Of a DNA stretch of 64,000 nucleotides, positions 62,264 through 64,000 are shown piece by piece; position 1 is the first letter of the stretch, and every line of letters begins with the position of its first letter. Both the position numbers and the translations under genes were made by a program. Location of the stretch: NCBI GenBank assembly GCA_002633005.1, contig NMRA01000131.1, forward strand, positions 559,808 to 623,807. The letters run 5' to 3'. Source of the DNA: Phoronis australis. Taxonomy: Eukaryota > Phoronida > Phoronidae. Under the pieces are notes generated by a model. That model made no database searches. It was not told where the DNA came from and saw only the letters and a program-made list of their open reading frames with translations.

Positions 62264-62727
62264 GTGATTATGAGTTGTTTGAGTGTGAACTACTGTACTA
62301 GGACACTGTTGCTGGGATTCACATCTCCTTCCTAATCATTTCAAGTTTTAATTATTCGTCATTACTATTGTTGAAGGGTTGGAAAATTAACATGCTTTGC
62401 TCATGCAATATAGTGGAGTTTGCTTTCTTGAGCTTCGGAACATATGAGAAAAAACATAGCAGTATCCGTCTGTGCCATTTTACTTGAACTTATTTGTTAT
62501 GCAACTTTTCTCATTGCAATCTGCATAGAAATTCTCTGTAACATTATTTTACAATGTTTTCATGAGAGAAAGGTGTATCGAAAATGAAAAGTTGAAGTCA
62601 AAGCTGCACCTTTACAAACCCACAGCTAACCATGCATTGGTTTGACCTGATAGCAGTCCACTTCTAAGAGCTGCAGTTCCTGCAGAGCTAATTGATCATG
62701 CTTGCTTTGGGGCCATCATACATATTA

Positions 62728-63109
62728 AGGCTTGACATTTAATCTTTTTACTCCAAATGGAACTGAAAAAATTTGTAATTTTCCATTTTGCTTGAATACG
62801 AACTCAAATTGTCTTATTGTGTGCTCGAGTATATTACAGTTTACATAGTTGATTGTGTAATCTTGTTTTGCACTTGATGACCCCTGTATTAAGCTCTATG
62901 TGGAGCCTGATCTCTAAATCTCAAGTTTGTAGCTAGAATATTGGGGTCATCAGGTATGAACGTAAACTAGACACTTACCTGTGTAAAACATAATATACTT
63001 GAGCATGGAATAATGGACAATTATCTTGAATTTGTAATAAAGTAAATTAGAAATTTCAAAAATATTATCAAGTTCGATTTCAAGTAAAAAGATTAGGTGC
63101 TGGGCCCTG
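62728..63109. mobile_element. MITE family A, copy 3
   Basis: The right end reads AAGTTCGATTTCAAGTAAAAAGATT...GGGCCCTG, as in the other copies. The left part AATCTTTTTACTCCAAATGG is the matching inverse, with its outermost bases degraded. Internal GTGCTCGAGTATATTACAG corresponds to copies 1 and 2. It ends 23 bp before the exon at 63133. Confidence 0.75.
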
Positions 63110-63132
63110 ATCTTCACACACATTGGTTACAG

Positions 63133-63321
63133 GCGGGTACAGCGTCATCCAATGGCTACACAGCTGACGCGTCAAAGGTTGAGGACTCGGATTCAGATCT
63201 TGAGGATTTGCATCATGTGATTTCTGAGACGAACACTGCGATGAAAATAACTGAGACTTCACTGAAACGTCATAGGAAGGATGATCTGGGTCTTGGCATC
63301 TCACTGGATCCATCGATTTAC
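63133..63321 (+). CDS. AKAP6/nesprin-like scaffold, coding exon 11
   Basis: 63 codons, phase 0 to 0, between TTGGTTACAG|GCG and ATTTAC|GTAAGA. Acidic helix-prone peptide: VEDSDSDLEDLHHVISETNT, followed by MKITETSLKRHRKDDLGLG and LDPSIY. It probably begins another spectrin-like helix bundle that continues in the next exon. Residues about 1733-1795 in the long form. Confidence 0.8.
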
Positions 63322-63837
63322 GTAAGATGAGTTACATTAACTACATACTGCTGTTCAGATCATATGGACGTGATAGTAAAATTATTTATGAAGTTTGTTG
63401 TTTATTTTAGAATTTTTTGGCATACATGAAACAGTATATTTTGTTTCCTCTTAATTTACATTCCTTAAAGATGACCCTTAAGACAGGCGTTGTATGGCCA
63501 CGTGATTTCAACAGAAGTTTACAATAAGAGTTTAGAAAATTTACTTAACAGTAACATTAATGATATTAATTATTAAGTAGTTTTTCATGTTTTAAGGAGT
63601 GAATATTATGGGCATGGCGTCCTGTGTAAAAGTTCTTTTGTAAAGTTGTAGAAATTTGTCAAAATTCACTAGTCTTCATCAAATTTATGGCAAAAAAGAG
63701 ATGAAAATATCACTAAATCATTTGAAATTTTGGTCTGCATGATGAATACTGGTAATTTGTCTCTGACATTACGCATTTTTGTCTGACTTAAAACTTAGTT
63801 TATCAAAAATTAAAGTAAGACTGCATTATTATTGTAG
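63322..63837 (+). other. Intron 11
   Basis: 516 bases, GTAAGA to TTATTATTGTAG, AT-rich, with no other feature. Confidence 0.6.
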
Positions 63838-63955
63838 GCGGAGCACGTTGCCACCTGTCAAACTAACATCAAATGTCTGGAGGACATCTGTGAACAGCTG
63901 GAGTCAGAGGCGGGGCTACCCAACCTGTCAGATGTTGACCTGCAGGAGATTGAAG
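63838..63955 (+). CDS. AKAP6/nesprin-like scaffold, coding exon 12 (gene continues)
   Basis: 39 codons plus one base: AEHVATCQTNIKCLEDICEQ, then LESEAGLPNLSDVDLQEIE. An amphipathic helix of spectrin type with three cysteines, ending at GAAG|GTGAGG in phase 1. The remaining exons, including the C-terminus, are outside the window, so the presence of a KASH membrane anchor or a terminal RII-binding helix cannot be tested here. Confidence 0.8.
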
Positions 63956-64000
63956 GTGAGGTATCTGCTCACAGGGGGTGCCTCATAATGTTAAGAGCAT

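Larger units (their letters stand above)
61251..63132 (+). other. Intron 10, containing a candidate internal promoter/exon and a MITE
   Basis: Holds the ATG-initiated exon candidate at 62051-62263 and a copy of MITE family A that ends 23 bp before the next exon. The + frame at 61639-61971 has no splice support. Confidence 0.55.

Overview
The window is intron-rich, AT-rich nuclear DNA of an animal, most likely a bilaterian invertebrate. Short phase-compatible exons with GT-AG introns are separated by kilobases of non-coding sequence. That sequence is full of small inverted-repeat elements (MITE or foldback type), microsatellites, a tRNA-derived SINE-like block and one short assembly gap (34163-34211). 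I see no operons, prophage, CRISPR array or bacterial genes. The species cannot be named from the sequence alone.

The main gene is on the + strand, from about 20.4 kb to beyond the right edge. Twelve exons join in frame: 20444-20605, 37575-38570, 42091-42255, 43193-43391, 44020-44144, 47008-47223, 56473-57328, 57987-60233, 60591-60682, 61113-61250, 63133-63321 and 63838-63955. Together they encode about 1834 residues, with no stop codon inside the window. A thirteenth exon (22250-22612) is phase-compatible but doubtful. An exon at 62051-62263 starts with its own ATG and may be an alternative first exon. The protein has three spectrin-type helical regions (exons 2 to 6 of the supported set), then about 1100 mostly disordered, acidic, Ser/Thr-rich residues. 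The third helical region resembles A-kinase anchor protein 6 (AKAP6/mAKAP), which sits at the nuclear envelope with nesprin. Nesprin and Klarsicht-type proteins share the same repeats, so I call it an AKAP6/nesprin-like scaffold. The C-terminal end, which would separate these options (RII site, KASH peptide), lies outside the window.

Left of it, on the - strand, a first coding exon (10551-10862) has a perfect donor and probably a spliced 5' leader from a CpG-rich stretch near 13.5-13.7 kb. The rest of that gene must lie in or beyond the leftmost 10.5 kb, where I could not recognise another exon. Between the two genes (15.7-18.8 kb), several - strand open frames look like exons of an unrecognised gene, including a terminal-exon candidate with a poly(A) signal. 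They are listed with low confidence.

The introns and intergenic DNA hold at least a dozen inverted-repeat elements. One family (about 380-410 bp, ends like CAGGGCCC) occurs three times. One copy ends 23 bp before an exon of the scaffold gene and so lies next to its splice acceptor. Other notable items are a GC-AG intron, a candidate RII-binding helix with AKAP6-like hydrophobic spacing, a paired CPxCxWEL motif in the internal ATG exon, and two foldbacks of about 400 and 650 bp.
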